Source: Romanomermis culicivorax (Eukaryota; Nematoda; Enoplea; Mermithida; Mermithidae). Taken from it: 64,000 nt of DNA. A program made the position numbers and the translations under genes. Location: contig CAWUHX010000144.1 of NCBI GenBank assembly GCA_963922205.1, forward strand, positions 310,001-374,000. The letters run 5' to 3'. This document shows positions 24,001 through 34,042 of this stretch, piece by piece (the stretch's first letter is position 1; every line of letters starts with the position of its first letter). Below the pieces are notes generated by a model, which worked only from the letters and a program-made list of their open reading frames with translations, was not told the origin of the DNA and searched no databases.

Positions 24001-25066
24001 CAATTCGTATTTATTATTCTGTTTTTGCTCAACGTTTTTAATTTTGGGCTCTTTGTTGGTATTTTTTGCCAATAATCAACCGACAGAACACGGAGAAACA
24101 TCGTCGGCATCTCCCGCTCTTCCCGTATTAAGTTTCCTCTTTGTCGGTTTATTTACGGGATTTTTGTCGCCTAATTTATTTTGCTGGTTCAGTGATCAAT
24201 TGTCCCCCACTGTGTGGTTCGGTACGTATTGGATTGTTATAGAACAAATGGCCAGAGCTTTCGTTCCTTTATTAGCGGCTAGTTTTGCGGATGACGATTC
24301 AGTGAGTTTCTTGCTACGAAATTTTTTGATTTGACTGTTGTTACGTATGAGATTCCTGATTTTGAGCTCATTAGTTGAATGGAATATCTATCTAGAATTA
24401 TAATTTTTGTCTGAAAAAAAACTTTCATGTAACTTATTCAAGTTTCCGATAGAAAAATAGTTCATCATTCATAGGTGATTAAGAGATCAGATTGATTTCT
24501 TTCAAGATATTCTTCTCGTTCTCAATTTGACACGTCCAAATATTCATTCAACTTGTTTTGAGACGAAATTCCACATTCAGGCACTAATAATGAGCTTTGG
24601 CTTGTAGTACAAACCAGGGAACGAAAAGAGTTTATGGAAGAGGGTGCCATCTGTTTATTACTAATAAAGTTGACGTGTTTCCCCCGAAATATCGCTCCAA
24701 CGTTCACTCTTCATGGTTTTCTCTCGACTGACGTAAGACTTATTCCTCGCCTCTCAACCACCTTCCTTTCTTGTTATAATCAATGTTCTGTACAAAACCT
24801 TATTTTTTTAGGTATTTGTTGGCGATAATTTGCAACGCCCTGTCCTCATTATGGCGTTGATTTTTCTGGTATTTTTGTGCTTGACGACCATTTTTGGTCG
24901 TAAAATGGTGGCCGAAAGTAGTCGGTTGTATTCTTCGATGAACAAATCATCCGATTCGACGTCGACAAGACGCCTGAAAGCGGCCGACGGACAGATTATC
25001 GAGTATAGGAAATACGTCAACAAAGAACAAGACGATGACGACGGATTTGGGAGTGAACTCGAATGA
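15033..25066 (+). CDS. MFSD4-like major facilitator transporter, eight exons, 5' end unresolved
   Basis: Exons inferred from AG/GT sites and continuous phase: 15033-15151, 16123-16275, 16334-16463, 16526-16684, 17203-17613, 19615-20155, 23734-24301, 24812-25066 (TGA). They give about 778 codons. The order of hydrophobic segments and motifs matches MFSD4 / sodium-dependent glucose transporter 1 proteins: TM1 ending GLCFSVLGSTF, a segment QGCTMGLMY, then MYFSMTIGCALSPLF, and a second half from NIYAGILVAGLF to LLCLIVFWCGVAVSRF. Between the halves is a Ser/Thr/Asn-rich loop of about 200 residues with many N-X-S/T sites, much longer than in vertebrate MFSD4. Cytosolic ends are acidic. The role, substrate transport at a membrane, comes from the family; the substrate is unknown. 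The first exon starts in phase 1, so an upstream exon is missing unless an internal Met is used. Introns hold several MITEs. Confidence 0.8.
15206..15645. mobile_element. CATACATGTAA-terminus MITE in a transporter intron
   Basis: 440 bp, starts CATACATGTAACGG and ends AATTACATGTATG, with duplication GCTTCGAC at 15198-15205 and 15646-15653. The interior has CCATATGG and GCTAGCCAT words and the palindrome GGCGCGAAGCGCC. It is followed directly by a second MITE that shares the target sequence. Confidence 0.9.
15654..15904. mobile_element. CATGCAC-terminus MITE, in tandem with the previous MITE
   Basis: 251 bp, starts CTTACATGCACAT and ends GCCGTGCATGTCTG. The flanks are GCTTCGAC (15646-15653, shared with the preceding element) and GGTTCGAC (15905-15912). 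Homologues with their own 8-bp duplications lie at 46968-47206 and 62135-62341. Confidence 0.85.
18114..18470. mobile_element. CATACATGTAA-terminus MITE in a transporter intron
   Basis: 357 bp with perfect duplication GGTAAGAC at 18106-18113 and 18471-18478. It carries the family words CGACCATATGGCTAGCC and a GGCGCTTCGCGCC palindrome near 18345, in reverse orientation to the 15206 copy. Confidence 0.9.
18650..19130. repeat. Third-interior repeat fragment in a transporter intron
   Basis: It shares with 12600-13100 and 40950-41500 the order: a CGCCGGAAA motif, an ATCTTTTTTCAACTTTT block, CAGGATCAAACATTCATCC, then GAATTCCAGGACAGGAAA and a TTGCACTG word. Termini are lost. The ORF at 18739-19095 is incidental. 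Confidence 0.5.
20340..20789. mobile_element. Decayed CATACATG-terminus MITE in a transporter intron
   Basis: 450 bp, starts CATACATGCAACGG and ends CACAATTATG. Duplication ATTTGAAT (20332-20339) versus ATTCGAAT (20790-20797), one mismatch. Family words AATGGCTAGCCATGTGG are present. Confidence 0.75.
20798..23733. other. Remainder of a long transporter intron, no gene recognised
   Basis: The intron contains decayed repeats, for example CGGCGGCTAGCGCCG near 21340 and GGCGGCACTGCG near 21640, and AT-rich sequence. Short ORFs (21998-22201, 22510-22812, 23360-23551) show no recognisable product. Confidence 0.5.
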
Positions 25067-25629
25067 TCGGACGCTTATATTATATTGTTTGAAAATTTGA
25101 ACAAAATGAATGTTGCAGCTTATATTTATTGAATCTTTTCCTTGCTATACAAAAATATACTTTTATTTTCATCGCGTGTACGAATTTGGGTCGTCATTTT
25201 TCTCAAACATTGGAAATCTTGCACATCATGAGTTTTTGACTAACAAGATTCAAATTTTCAGAGCTATGGGGTAGATTTTCGTTGGACTTCAACAACTTTT
25301 TTGTGAAGTAAAAAAATCATTGTGTAGTGTGTTTCCGCCGATTTTAGCTAATTTCGCAATTCTGAAAAGACGCACCCGACCGAACGGTTTACAAAACACA
25401 TGGAAAATCGTGTGCTGAAAACAATGCACAAGCATAGGGAATCATCGAAAAACATGTCCACGTAAAAAATGTGTCCCGAACAAAATTTTTTGTGAAAAAT
25501 TAGTAAAACCGTTACAACATCCGAGTTGGTGGAGGAACATAGAGGTCGAGTTTTATCGCCACAGTAGGCGTAGTTTCTACATGCTTGAAGCTTCAGGCGT
25601 GCTGTCTATACCCCCTGTATCATCCCGCA
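25067..25629. other. Intergenic stretch between transporter and retroelement
   Basis: About 560 bp after the transporter stop and before the 5' LTR. No canonical AATAAA was noted just after the stop. The flank of the LTR (CCCGCA before 25630) does not match the flank after the 3' LTR (CTTTGA). Confidence 0.5.
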
Positions 25630-26534
25630 CTTAACGTACCTGCTAAAGCAGTACTGTAAATATGTAGCATACTGTATGTGATAGACATTTATTAAATATT
25701 ATTCATTTTCGTATTTTATCGTCTCAAGGGTGTCTGGGATTCACACCCAAACATTCCTACAAAATTACGTGAAGTACTTTATTTTGATCCGTTCACACCC
25801 CGGTAGCCCAATTAAGATGCCCTAATTAATTTGCACAAACGGCAGCTGTTCCGCTAGAACCTACACTAAACTACACATTCCACAGATACCGTAATCCCCC
25901 GTAAAAATCGTAAACAACACCTGCACACAGTAAAATATGTAGAAGCCCCGCCAGACAGTAGTCTCAAGTGTAACGGTAGCGGCGGCCCCACAAAACATGT
26001 GTATACAGAGAAACCGATACAGGAAGCATGCACAGAAGCACAAAGGTGTGGCCAAGCCCACCGTAGAAAGCAAGCAAAGCACAGAAAGCCTACAGTACCA
26101 GAAAAGCATTAAAAAGGCGTAACTAAGAAAGCACAAAAAGCGTAGCAGGAAATGACGATTGGCGGAAGAAGATGGACAGAAGCTCGACCTCCCGCAACGC
26201 CCAGGGAGTGGCCAGAAACGTGGTATAAAAGAAGAAGCAAAGCGTGATTTGATCATTCTTATTCTTGTGGTTTTACATTTTTTCGACTTCCGCGCTCGCC
26301 CCGTCATTTTTTTATATATTTGCAAGCGGCCAATTGTCCGAAAGCAACTTAAACCGAGGCCCCGTTCGTATTATAAATCGAAACGTGTTTTGTATTGTCG
26401 ACGTTCAAGCGACCGTCGATCATTCGTGTATTATCGCCCATATTGTACCGCCCACGCCCCATCCCGTTATTCCGTCCCCGCCATATTGACCATTGGTTAG
26501 AAGTAAAGTACCTCACACAAATCTGGTCGTTACA
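25630..26534 (+). repeat. 5' LTR
   Basis: 905 bp matching 34043-34941 almost throughout. It ends GTCGTTACA. Its first two bases are CT where the 3' copy has TG. It has a 6-bp length difference near 26250 relative to the 3' LTR. An antisense frame of about 150 codons is open in both LTRs but resembles no known protein. Confidence 0.93.
26224..26230 (+). promoter_or_regulatory. TATA box of the 5' LTR promoter
   Basis: TATAAAA lies in the context GTGGTATAAAAGAAG, conserved at the same place in the 3' LTR. It would start the genomic transcript about 25-30 bases downstream. No other core promoter element was assigned. Confidence 0.6.
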
Positions 26535-26539
26535 TATTT

Positions 26540-26557
26540 TGGTGACTGTACCGTTAC
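26540..26557 (+). other. Candidate primer binding site
   Basis: TGGTGACTGTACCGTTAC starts five bases after the LTR end. The leading TGG is expected for pairing with a tRNA CCA tail. The matching tRNA could not be identified without the host tRNA set. Confidence 0.4.
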
Positions 26558-26777
26558 GTTAACCACTGGAACTCCCTGCCCCCAATTAGGTGTACTCTTA
26601 TCCGGGCATTTAGAAGCATTAGATAATACAGTAGTAATCATTTCCTACAGTAAGACAGTATTCATAGAAAGCAAAGTGGAAACCCCCTCCAACGAAGCAT
26701 TAAGCGATACATTTAAACGAATACAGCGTGAAGCAAAAATTGAAGCATTTAAGCAGAAATCCCAGCGTAAACCAAGA

Positions 26778-28568
26778 ATGACCCACCAAACACAAGATCA
26801 TTTAGGAGAAATCGTTAGAGAGCAGATAAACGATTTATTTTCAGAACATTTTCGTACCCTACCCACACAATTGAATCAGAATACAGTAAACCCTACCCTA
26901 ATAGACGATCTAAGAACAGCAAACATTCGTAATAACATGGCAAATAATTTCTACGCGAAACCTACAGTATTCACGGGCGGCGTGACCCAACATTTTGGTG
27001 AATGGAACAAAAGATTAGAACAATTCATGGCACTCCAAGGCATGAAAGATACAGACGTACAGTTAAAGTTGGCATGTTTAGAAATTCATTTAGGAGGAGC
27101 TGCGTTAGCAAAATTCAAAAGTTTAGCAAATTCCGAAAACCCTCCCCACACATACGAGCAGTATAAAGTCGCATTACAGGCCTTTTTCCCAAACAATAGA
27201 GATAATGAGCTACATCAACAATTCTTATGCGAAAGGAAGCAAAAGCGATCAGAAACAGTGACTGAATTCTTATTTGATCTAGAACATCTCGCAACCCTCG
27301 CCTACCCTAACTTTAACACAGACGCACGAGAAATGATCATAAAACCCCTCTTTGTAGAAGGCATGCAAAACGAAATCAGGGAAGCAATTAAGTATAGACA
27401 GTTCGCGACTCTAAAAGAAATGTCAGACGAAGCAGCTTACATTGAACAGCAAATCCTTAGAAATGAGTTAAAATCTAACGCCCTTCCCTTCATACCCCCA
27501 AAACCCGAACCCATCTTTTCCTTAACCAAAAATACAGATCAACAGGACCTTTTGCATCAGTTAGAACAACAAGTAAAAGATTTACAGTTGCAGATCAAAC
27601 AAAAACCTCAACCCCCACAACAGAGTAGCTACAACAATTTCAGTAACAATACTTTCAGCAGGAATAATGCTTACAGGAACAATACCACCCCTAGGCAACC
27701 CACATGCTTCCAGTGTGGACAAATTGGACACATAGCTCGTAATTGTAAATCAGTAGGCACCCGAAAATCATGTGAAATCTGTTTCCGTAATAATCACAGT
27801 ACACGTGATTGTAAAAGCCGATGCATCCACTGCTCCCAAACAGGACATAGATCTGATAACTGCCTTTCAAAACCCTACTCAAATTTTCAATGTTTTCTAT
27901 GCAAGCAGAGAGGTCATACAAGCAGGTATTGTCCAAATCAACAGAGTCGTAATATTCAAAATTGCATTGAGTACAGGCAACCCCAACCCCTCATGGACAT
28001 TGATGACCCCGCATTTTACTCAAAATTACCCGCCATAACTAATGGCCCTCAGACTACTTTAGGAACAATTATGCCCACTACCCACCGCCGCAGTGACGAA
28101 TACATCCTCGACCTCGACGTACCCGATTGGTGCACCATGTCACCACCCCCCACGCCTGAAGCCGCAAAAATCGAAAAATCGCCGCCCACCATCCCCGTAG
28201 GCTACAAGATCCCCCGAAAGCAAGACACCACACCGCCCAATGCCCCCGAAACCCCATTGAAAACAGGCCGCAACTTAATGTCCCTTTTACACGGCCTGAC
28301 CCCTGAACCCTACCATTTCCGCCCCCGCCAAACACTTCTACCAACCCCCACAAGTAAGCAAGTCCAAACCCCATCCCATAACTCAACTTCTAAGGTTTTA
28401 CAGAATGTTCAGATTGCAAACCGGCCACCCCCCCCCCCAAGCTCAAAATCGCAAAACGACAACACCAAAAGCCCCAACACCAAACCGGCCACAACGAAAA
28501 CATACAGTGCCCCGCCTCCTCCACTAAAACATTCTATTGGCCGATGTTTTGTATTTTTCTTTGTATAA
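26778..28568 (+). CDS. gag: Gag polyprotein (capsid and four-knuckle nucleocapsid)
   Basis: The structural protein of the retroelement particle. I chose the ATG at 26778; the frame is open from 26493, but that part overlaps the LTR and begins with TTG. It gives 596 residues. An N-terminal retrotransposon-gag type capsid region includes FGEWNKRLEQFM and LHQQFLCERKQ. A short coiled coil follows (DLLHQLEQQVKDLQLQI). Then come four CCHC zinc knuckles at 27704-27932, each of form CX2CX4HX4C, and a long Pro-rich tail. Four knuckles is more than the usual one or two. The stop overlaps the env start by 25 bases, env being in the -1 frame. Confidence 0.9.
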   Translation: MTHQTQDHLGEIVREQINDLFSEHFRTLPTQLNQNTVNPTLIDDLRTANIRNNMANNFYAKPTVFTGGVTQHFGEWNKRLEQFMALQGMKDTDVQLKLACLEIHLGGAALAKFKSLANSENPPHTYEQYKVALQAFFPNNRDNELHQQFLCERKQKRSETVTEFLFDLEHLATLAYPNFNTDAREMIIKPLFVEGMQNEIREAIKYRQFATLKEMSDEAAYIEQQILRNELKSNALPFIPPKPEPIFSLTKNTDQQDLLHQLEQQVKDLQLQIKQKPQPPQQSSYNNFSNNTFSRNNAYRNNTTPRQPTCFQCGQIGHIARNCKSVGTRKSCEICFRNNHSTRDCKSRCIHCSQTGHRSDNCLSKPYSNFQCFLCKQRGHTSRYCPNQQSRNIQNCIEYRQPQPLMDIDDPAFYSKLPAITNGPQTTLGTIMPTTHRRSDEYILDLDVPDWCTMSPPPTPEAAKIEKSPPTIPVGYKIPRKQDTTPPNAPETPLKTGRNLMSLLHGLTPEPYHFRPRQTLLPTPTSKQVQTPSHNSTSKVLQNVQIANRPPPPPSSKSQNDNTKSPNTKPATTKTYSAPPPPLKHSIGRCFVFFFV

Positions 28569-30427
28569 TAATCCCCACATCGTGTAGTGCCCAATTTCAG
28601 ATGTGTGGAACTTCATTGAGCGGTCACTCAGTCAGCATACCAAAACTTGTATCATGCATGCCCCCTTCCACAGTAGACAAACCCGTACAGACATTCGGAA
28701 AAATCTATATCCCCTCCACTAAGCCCCACATTACAGACGCATACAAATGCAGTGTTTGCAAACGCAAAATTTGTACTAATACAGGATTTTTTGGATCAAA
28801 AGGTATTGTCTTCGACCAAACCGAAATGCAAAATCTAACCCCACATGTTTGTAAGGCAATCGTTATAGACAAAGAACACAACGGTCAAAAATTATACGAA
28901 ACCCAACCAGGATTTTGGTCAACAAACAACTCCCTAAGTGTAGAATACACATGGTGTTGTACAGACCATTGTACCTCGGTCACTAACGTCATCATAGAAA
29001 TAGGACAAATAGCATCTTGGAATGGAAAATCTATGACAGGTACATTAGGTGACCTGGGGTCATGCAAACCGACATCAGGTCATTGTGTCACAGCCGACGG
29101 ATCTATTATCTGGAATGAAACAGCATTTGAAAACTTATGCCCCTTCGAATACAAAAATACACATCCCATCAAACTCACGCAAACCCACATGATAATAGAA
29201 GAACTACAAGGTGCATTCTCGGTTAAAAACACACTCTTTTCGCACCCCAATTGCCCAGAAATCCAAGACAGCATTCTAACCGAACAAGGCATTATTGTAC
29301 AATTAGACAAAAGCACACCACATCGTAACGCATTTTTAACCCCAAAAACCAACGAAACCCATACTACACTCTACGATTTTGATGATTTTGAACCCATCAA
29401 CGTGAAACTAAATTATCTAGCAGACAAAATCCAGGAATTCGAAATTCAAAATTTCAAAAATGTATGGAGTGAATCATGCAGACAGGCACAGCGTCACCTT
29501 GATCTCGTATGGCAAATTTTACGCCTTGATGCAACCCTTGGAGCACGTGCATTCCTACAGAGAACCGACATCATAGCAGAATTCACAGGAGAAGCCCTCA
29601 CAGTCTGGCCTTGCAAGCAGGTAAATGCATCTAAAATCTTTTACAACCACAAAATCAACCAAACATGCTACAAACTTTTACCCATTCTTGTAGGAACCAA
29701 ACTCATGTTTTCGAATCCAGGAGGCAACGATTTGACCCCTTTCTCACAAACCGTTGACTGCCATCACATGCATGTAGCCCTTTACAAACAGAATAATACA
29801 TGGGTCAGTGAAACAGGATCCCCGCATGTCACCAATTTACAGTTAGAAATCGTCTGGAACCAAAATTTCTCCCTTTTCCATTTTAATACACCCGCCATTT
29901 TTCATGATCAACTTGCAACTATTTCAACCAACTTACTCTTTTTGAAACAATACATTTACAAAACTCGCACACTGGAAAATGTTGTTAAAAAACTCGTCAA
30001 TTACACCGCCCAAATGTTTCTCAACTCAGATACAGTTTACAACATGATCTCAGGCACTGGCCAAGCACTCGGAAATACCCTCTCTGGCGCCGGTCAAGGC
30101 ATAGAACATGTAATAACTGGTACCACCCAAAGTCTCGCGGACGGATTAAACAATTTACTCAAAGGACCCCTGCAAATCATTATAAATCTAGCCGTTATTA
30201 CTGTAGTTATTGCAGGCGTCTTTTATTCTTTTCTCGTCCTTCGAAAATATTTCCCCTCTCCAAAGCACCATGCCACAAACGAACATGCATACGAAATACC
30301 ATCGAACAACAGACATTTACGTGAGACCATTTCCCCATCATTCGGCCATGCCCTCTTAGAATTAGCTAATCGTCGTGGGGCACAAACGCAGCAGAAATAC
30401 GTCCTTGTCGATATTGATACCCCCTGA
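28544..30427 (+). CDS. env: Env-like membrane glycoprotein located between gag and pol
   Basis: A 627-residue frame with an N-terminal hydrophobic signal-like segment (FCIFLCIIIPTSCSA), a large Cys-rich ectodomain with many N-X-S/T sites, and one strong transmembrane segment near residues 545-567, followed by a tail of about 60 residues. This is the design of a viral fusion glycoprotein. A central segment with LRLDATLGARAFLQR and EALTVWPCKQV looks like glycoproteins of some arthropod negative-strand viruses (chuvirus type) and LTR elements; I recognise this by pattern only. It starts in the gag tail. A good acceptor-like CCCAATTTCAG at 28590-28600 precedes an internal ATG, so expression from a spliced RNA is possible. 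The frame runs on into the protease after a single TGA. Confidence 0.75.
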   Translation: MFCIFLCIIIPTSCSAQFQMCGTSLSGHSVSIPKLVSCMPPSTVDKPVQTFGKIYIPSTKPHITDAYKCSVCKRKICTNTGFFGSKGIVFDQTEMQNLTPHVCKAIVIDKEHNGQKLYETQPGFWSTNNSLSVEYTWCCTDHCTSVTNVIIEIGQIASWNGKSMTGTLGDLGSCKPTSGHCVTADGSIIWNETAFENLCPFEYKNTHPIKLTQTHMIIEELQGAFSVKNTLFSHPNCPEIQDSILTEQGIIVQLDKSTPHRNAFLTPKTNETHTTLYDFDDFEPINVKLNYLADKIQEFEIQNFKNVWSESCRQAQRHLDLVWQILRLDATLGARAFLQRTDIIAEFTGEALTVWPCKQVNASKIFYNHKINQTCYKLLPILVGTKLMFSNPGGNDLTPFSQTVDCHHMHVALYKQNNTWVSETGSPHVTNLQLEIVWNQNFSLFHFNTPAIFHDQLATISTNLLFLKQYIYKTRTLENVVKKLVNYTAQMFLNSDTVYNMISGTGQALGNTLSGAGQGIEHVITGTTQSLADGLNNLLKGPLQIIINLAVITVVIAGVFYSFLVLRKYFPSPKHHATNEHAYEIPSNNRHLRETISPSFGHALLELANRRGAQTQQKYVLVDIDTP

Positions 30428-33400
30428 ACTCCTGCAATCGAACTCATTAATCAAATTCACCAATCTGCATCAAATAAGCCACCCCAAAATGTACCTGAGA
30501 AACATACCCCTCATATTCCAATCACACTTAATGGCAAATTAATGACGAAACGCATGATTGACACTGGTGCAGTCTACTCACTCATTGATTCCCGAATCGC
30601 TCAAATCTTGCAGTTAGACATGAAACCCCCACTAGTCCAAGCAAAAGCAGCAAATAATCTTCTGATTCACTTTGTAGGAACCACTTTTGTCACAGTGACA
30701 GCCCAAACAATCCAGGAAACAATCATGGTCCATGTCCAAAAAGATTGCACAGCAGACATCCTTCTAGGCAAAAACTTTCTCAGTCGATTTTCGGAATATA
30801 CTATCAACAATCAAAAATCTCAGGTCAAATTTGGCAATGTCATACTACCTTGTGACGGCCTAGAATACAGCCCACTTTCGACCCGTGGTGGAACTTATCT
30901 AGACGAGAAATTAGAATTACCACCCCATACAGTAACCGAATTTACTGTCCCCTTGCCCAAATCGTACTTACAGGTCAAACAGCTTGAATTCACCCCGAAA
31001 CCCAAACAGAATCCTAAAGTCCATTTCGCAGCCTGTATCTCTGAAAACCAAAACAGTTGCATACGCATATCCGTTCTAAACACACAAGAAACAGCTCAAA
31101 TTCTTTACCCCCGAACATGCATTGGTACAGTCTCCTGTTACATCCCAAAACAAAATGCTCCCGCTAACGTAACCCCCTCCACGCAAAACCAGCCCAACCG
31201 TTTTGATACATTCACATGGTTGAAAGAAAATGTTAATTTAGCCTCCAGTGACCTGACAGAAGCAGGAAAAACGCAACTCCTACGTGCACTATCGAAGTAT
31301 CCTACATTATATGCTAAATCCAAAATGGACGTGGTAGAACCACCCTCGTTTCACATACAATTGACACCAATGGCTCCCAGCCCGTACGTAGACAACTTTA
31401 TCGGACTTCCCCAAAAGAAAAGCAAATCATACAAGCAGAAGTTGAGCAACTCGCAGCAGCAGGTGTCATAAGCCAAAGCAATTCCCCATGGTGTACCAAC
31501 ACAGTTTTAGTCCCCAAAAAAGATGGAGGCCATCGTCTATGCATTGATTTTTGAGGCCTCAATAAAGTAACCAAAAAAGATACATATCCCTTGCCCCGCA
31601 TAGATGAAATTCTCGACACCCTACGTGGAATGAAATATTTTACGTCCCTTGACCAATCCAATGCATATTATTCCATTCCTATAGCACAAGCAGACAGAGA
31701 AAAAACGGCCTTTAATTGCTCAGCCGGCCAGTATCAATTCAATTACCTCCCTTTTGGACTCACCAATGCCCCAGCCACATTCCAAAGGTTAATGGATGTT
31801 ATTCTTTCGGGTCTGCAATGGAACACATGCCTTGTATATCTCGACGATGTTTTGGTATTCGCAGACTCCCATGCCCAAATGCTGGAACGTTTAGACACTA
31901 TTCTTGCCCGATTCTCACAAGCAGGCCTTAAACTAAACATACAAAAATGCAAATTCTGTCAGCCCCAAGTCCAATACTTAGGCCACATCATTTCTCAGCA
32001 AGGCATTTCACCAGATCCCCATAAGGTACAGGCCATCTATGACATACCCACACCCAAAAGCTCAAAAGAAGTTAAGTCATTCCTTGGCCTACCCTCCTAT
32101 TATCGCAGATTCATCCCAAATTGCTCTCAAGTTTCTAGCCCACTCACATCGCTACTCAAAAAGAATTCCGAATTTTCCTGGGGCCCCGAACAGCAAAACG
32201 CATTCACCAAGCTAAAAGAATTACTCATTCATGCCCCAATACTCCAGCATCCCGATTTCACAAAACCGTTTATTCTGCAAACTGACGCCTCGAAACTCGG
32301 AATCGGCGCCATTCTCAGTCAGCTAGATAGTAAAGGTCAGGATCGCCCCATTGCTTTTGGGAGCCGCACATTGAAACCCGCAGAACGCAACTACCCGATC
32401 ACTGAGTTAGAAACCCTTGCAGTAGTTGAGTTTGTCAAGTATTTCCGCCCCTACCTTTTCCAGCAACATGTTATTGTACACACTGACCATACAGCAGTTC
32501 AGGCAGTCTTACAGAAGGAAAACCCATCCCCTCGCATTGCCCATTGGGGATTAGCCCTCTCCTGAATTCAGCTAGACATTTGCCCTAAGAAAGGCACTGC
32601 TAACCGCAACGCAGATGCAGTTTCTCGATTCCCCTCACAGACAGCAAAGCAATCCTTTGATATTGAGCAATTAGAAACCCGCCCCGAAATATCCACCATC
32701 AATTCTGTTCTTGAGGCCGAAGCAACTGAACAAGAAGAACAACAGAAAAATTTTGCCGAACTCCAACGCACTGATCCAGCTGTCAAAAGTATTTTAGCAA
32801 AAATCGCCCAAAAACACCCCCTTACCCTGATCAAATTCGCAGTGCATCAAAACATCCTCTTCCGTATAGTCGACAAACAAGCAAAACTATACATTCCCAA
32901 GTCACAAGTCCAGCATCTCATCGCTTCACATCATGACAGCAAATTCACAGGTCATTTTGCAGCCCGAAAAACTTTACACTTGCTCAGACAAAAATATTTT
33001 TGGCCCCAAATGAGCCGTGATATCAAACGTTACTGCAAAACTTGCCACCCATGCCAGACACAGAAAGCCCTCCGACACAAAATACATGCAAATTTGGTAC
33101 CAATTCAGCCGACTGGCCCATTTGATAGAGTCGGTGTTGATTGCATGGGACCGTTACCCCTCACTGAAGATGGCAACCGATTCATTGTCGTTTTCATCGA
33201 TTATTTCACAAAGTATGTAGAGGCATTCCCGACCCCTGATATCACTGCAGCCACTATTGCCAAGCTATTCGTAACCAAAATTGTTTGCCGTCATGGGTCC
33301 CCAAAAATCATCCATTGTGATCGTGGCTCCGATTTTGTATCCGATCACTTCTCACGCATCACCAGTTTATGCAATACTCAGAAAATTCATACCACCCCAT

Positions 33401-34011
33401 ATCATCCCATTGCCAATGGGGAAGTTGAGCATTGCAACCAAACCCTAGCCACCCGTATCCGCATGTACATCAATTCAAATCACACTGATTGGGATACTTA
33501 TCTCCCATATGCCGTTTTTTCGATCAACATTCATAAAAATGATAGCACTTCATATCCCCCATTTGAATTACTCCACGGTAGGCAAGCTAATCTGCCGTCA
33601 GACGCAGCTTTAAATTTTTTCCCCACGTCCTACATGGTTGATTTAGAAGATTACGCCCTTCGTGTAAAATCACATTTTACAGAAGCACTCTCAACCGTGC
33701 AGAAAAGTTTACAAAAAGCCCAAGCCCACTATACCCGTCAGTATAACAAGCATGCTCAGAACATACACTACAAGGCAGGTGATCTTATTCTCTACAAAAA
33801 TCATTCGTGTAAACAAGGGCTGACTCCCAAATTCCTCCCTCGCCAAAACGGACCCTATACAGTTACAAATTTCATGTACCCCAATGTTACACTCAAACAC
33901 CCCCATAAGAATATCACATTTACGGTGCATGTAAATGAGACAACCCCTTTCTACCCTCGGAAAGCAGCTAACGAATCTACCCCCACCCCTCCTCAACCTC
34001 GAAAGCCTTGA
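30428..34011 (+). pseudogene. pol: Pol: protease, reverse transcriptase, RNase H, integrase; disrupted
   Basis: Aspartic protease with catalytic DTG at 30560-30568 and a later ILLGKNFL motif. Reverse transcriptase has the FGLTNAPATFQ motif and active-site YLDD at 31836-31847. RNase H has TDASKLGIG and VHTDHTAV. Integrase has an HHCC zinc finger (about 32930-33065) and a DDE triad at 33139, 33319 and 33427, with the standard D-35-E spacing and a GPY module near the C-terminus. Breaks: the reading frame changes between protease and RT around 31365-31390, and TGA codons interrupt the RT at 31552-31554 and the RNase H region at 32563-32565. Protease is in the same frame as env, separated by the TGA at 30425-30427. 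This copy could not make an intact Pol without recoding. Confidence 0.88.
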
Positions 34012-34029
34012 ACGAGGACGTTCAACTCC

Positions 34030-34042
34030 GGAAGGAGGGAAA
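34030..34042 (+). other. Polypurine tract before the 3' LTR
   Basis: GGAAGGAGGGAAA directly precedes the LTR TGTAATG start. It would prime plus-strand synthesis. Only 18 bases separate it from the pol stop, so there is no room for an env in the usual place. Confidence 0.85.

Noticed and set aside
26493..26777. N-terminal extension of gag starting at TTG 26493
   Set aside because: It begins inside the LTR with a non-ATG codon and crosses the primer binding site; the ATG at 26778 is the sensible start.
32568..32834. Minus-strand frames over the pol region
   Set aside because: They are shadows of the RNase H and integrase coding strand.
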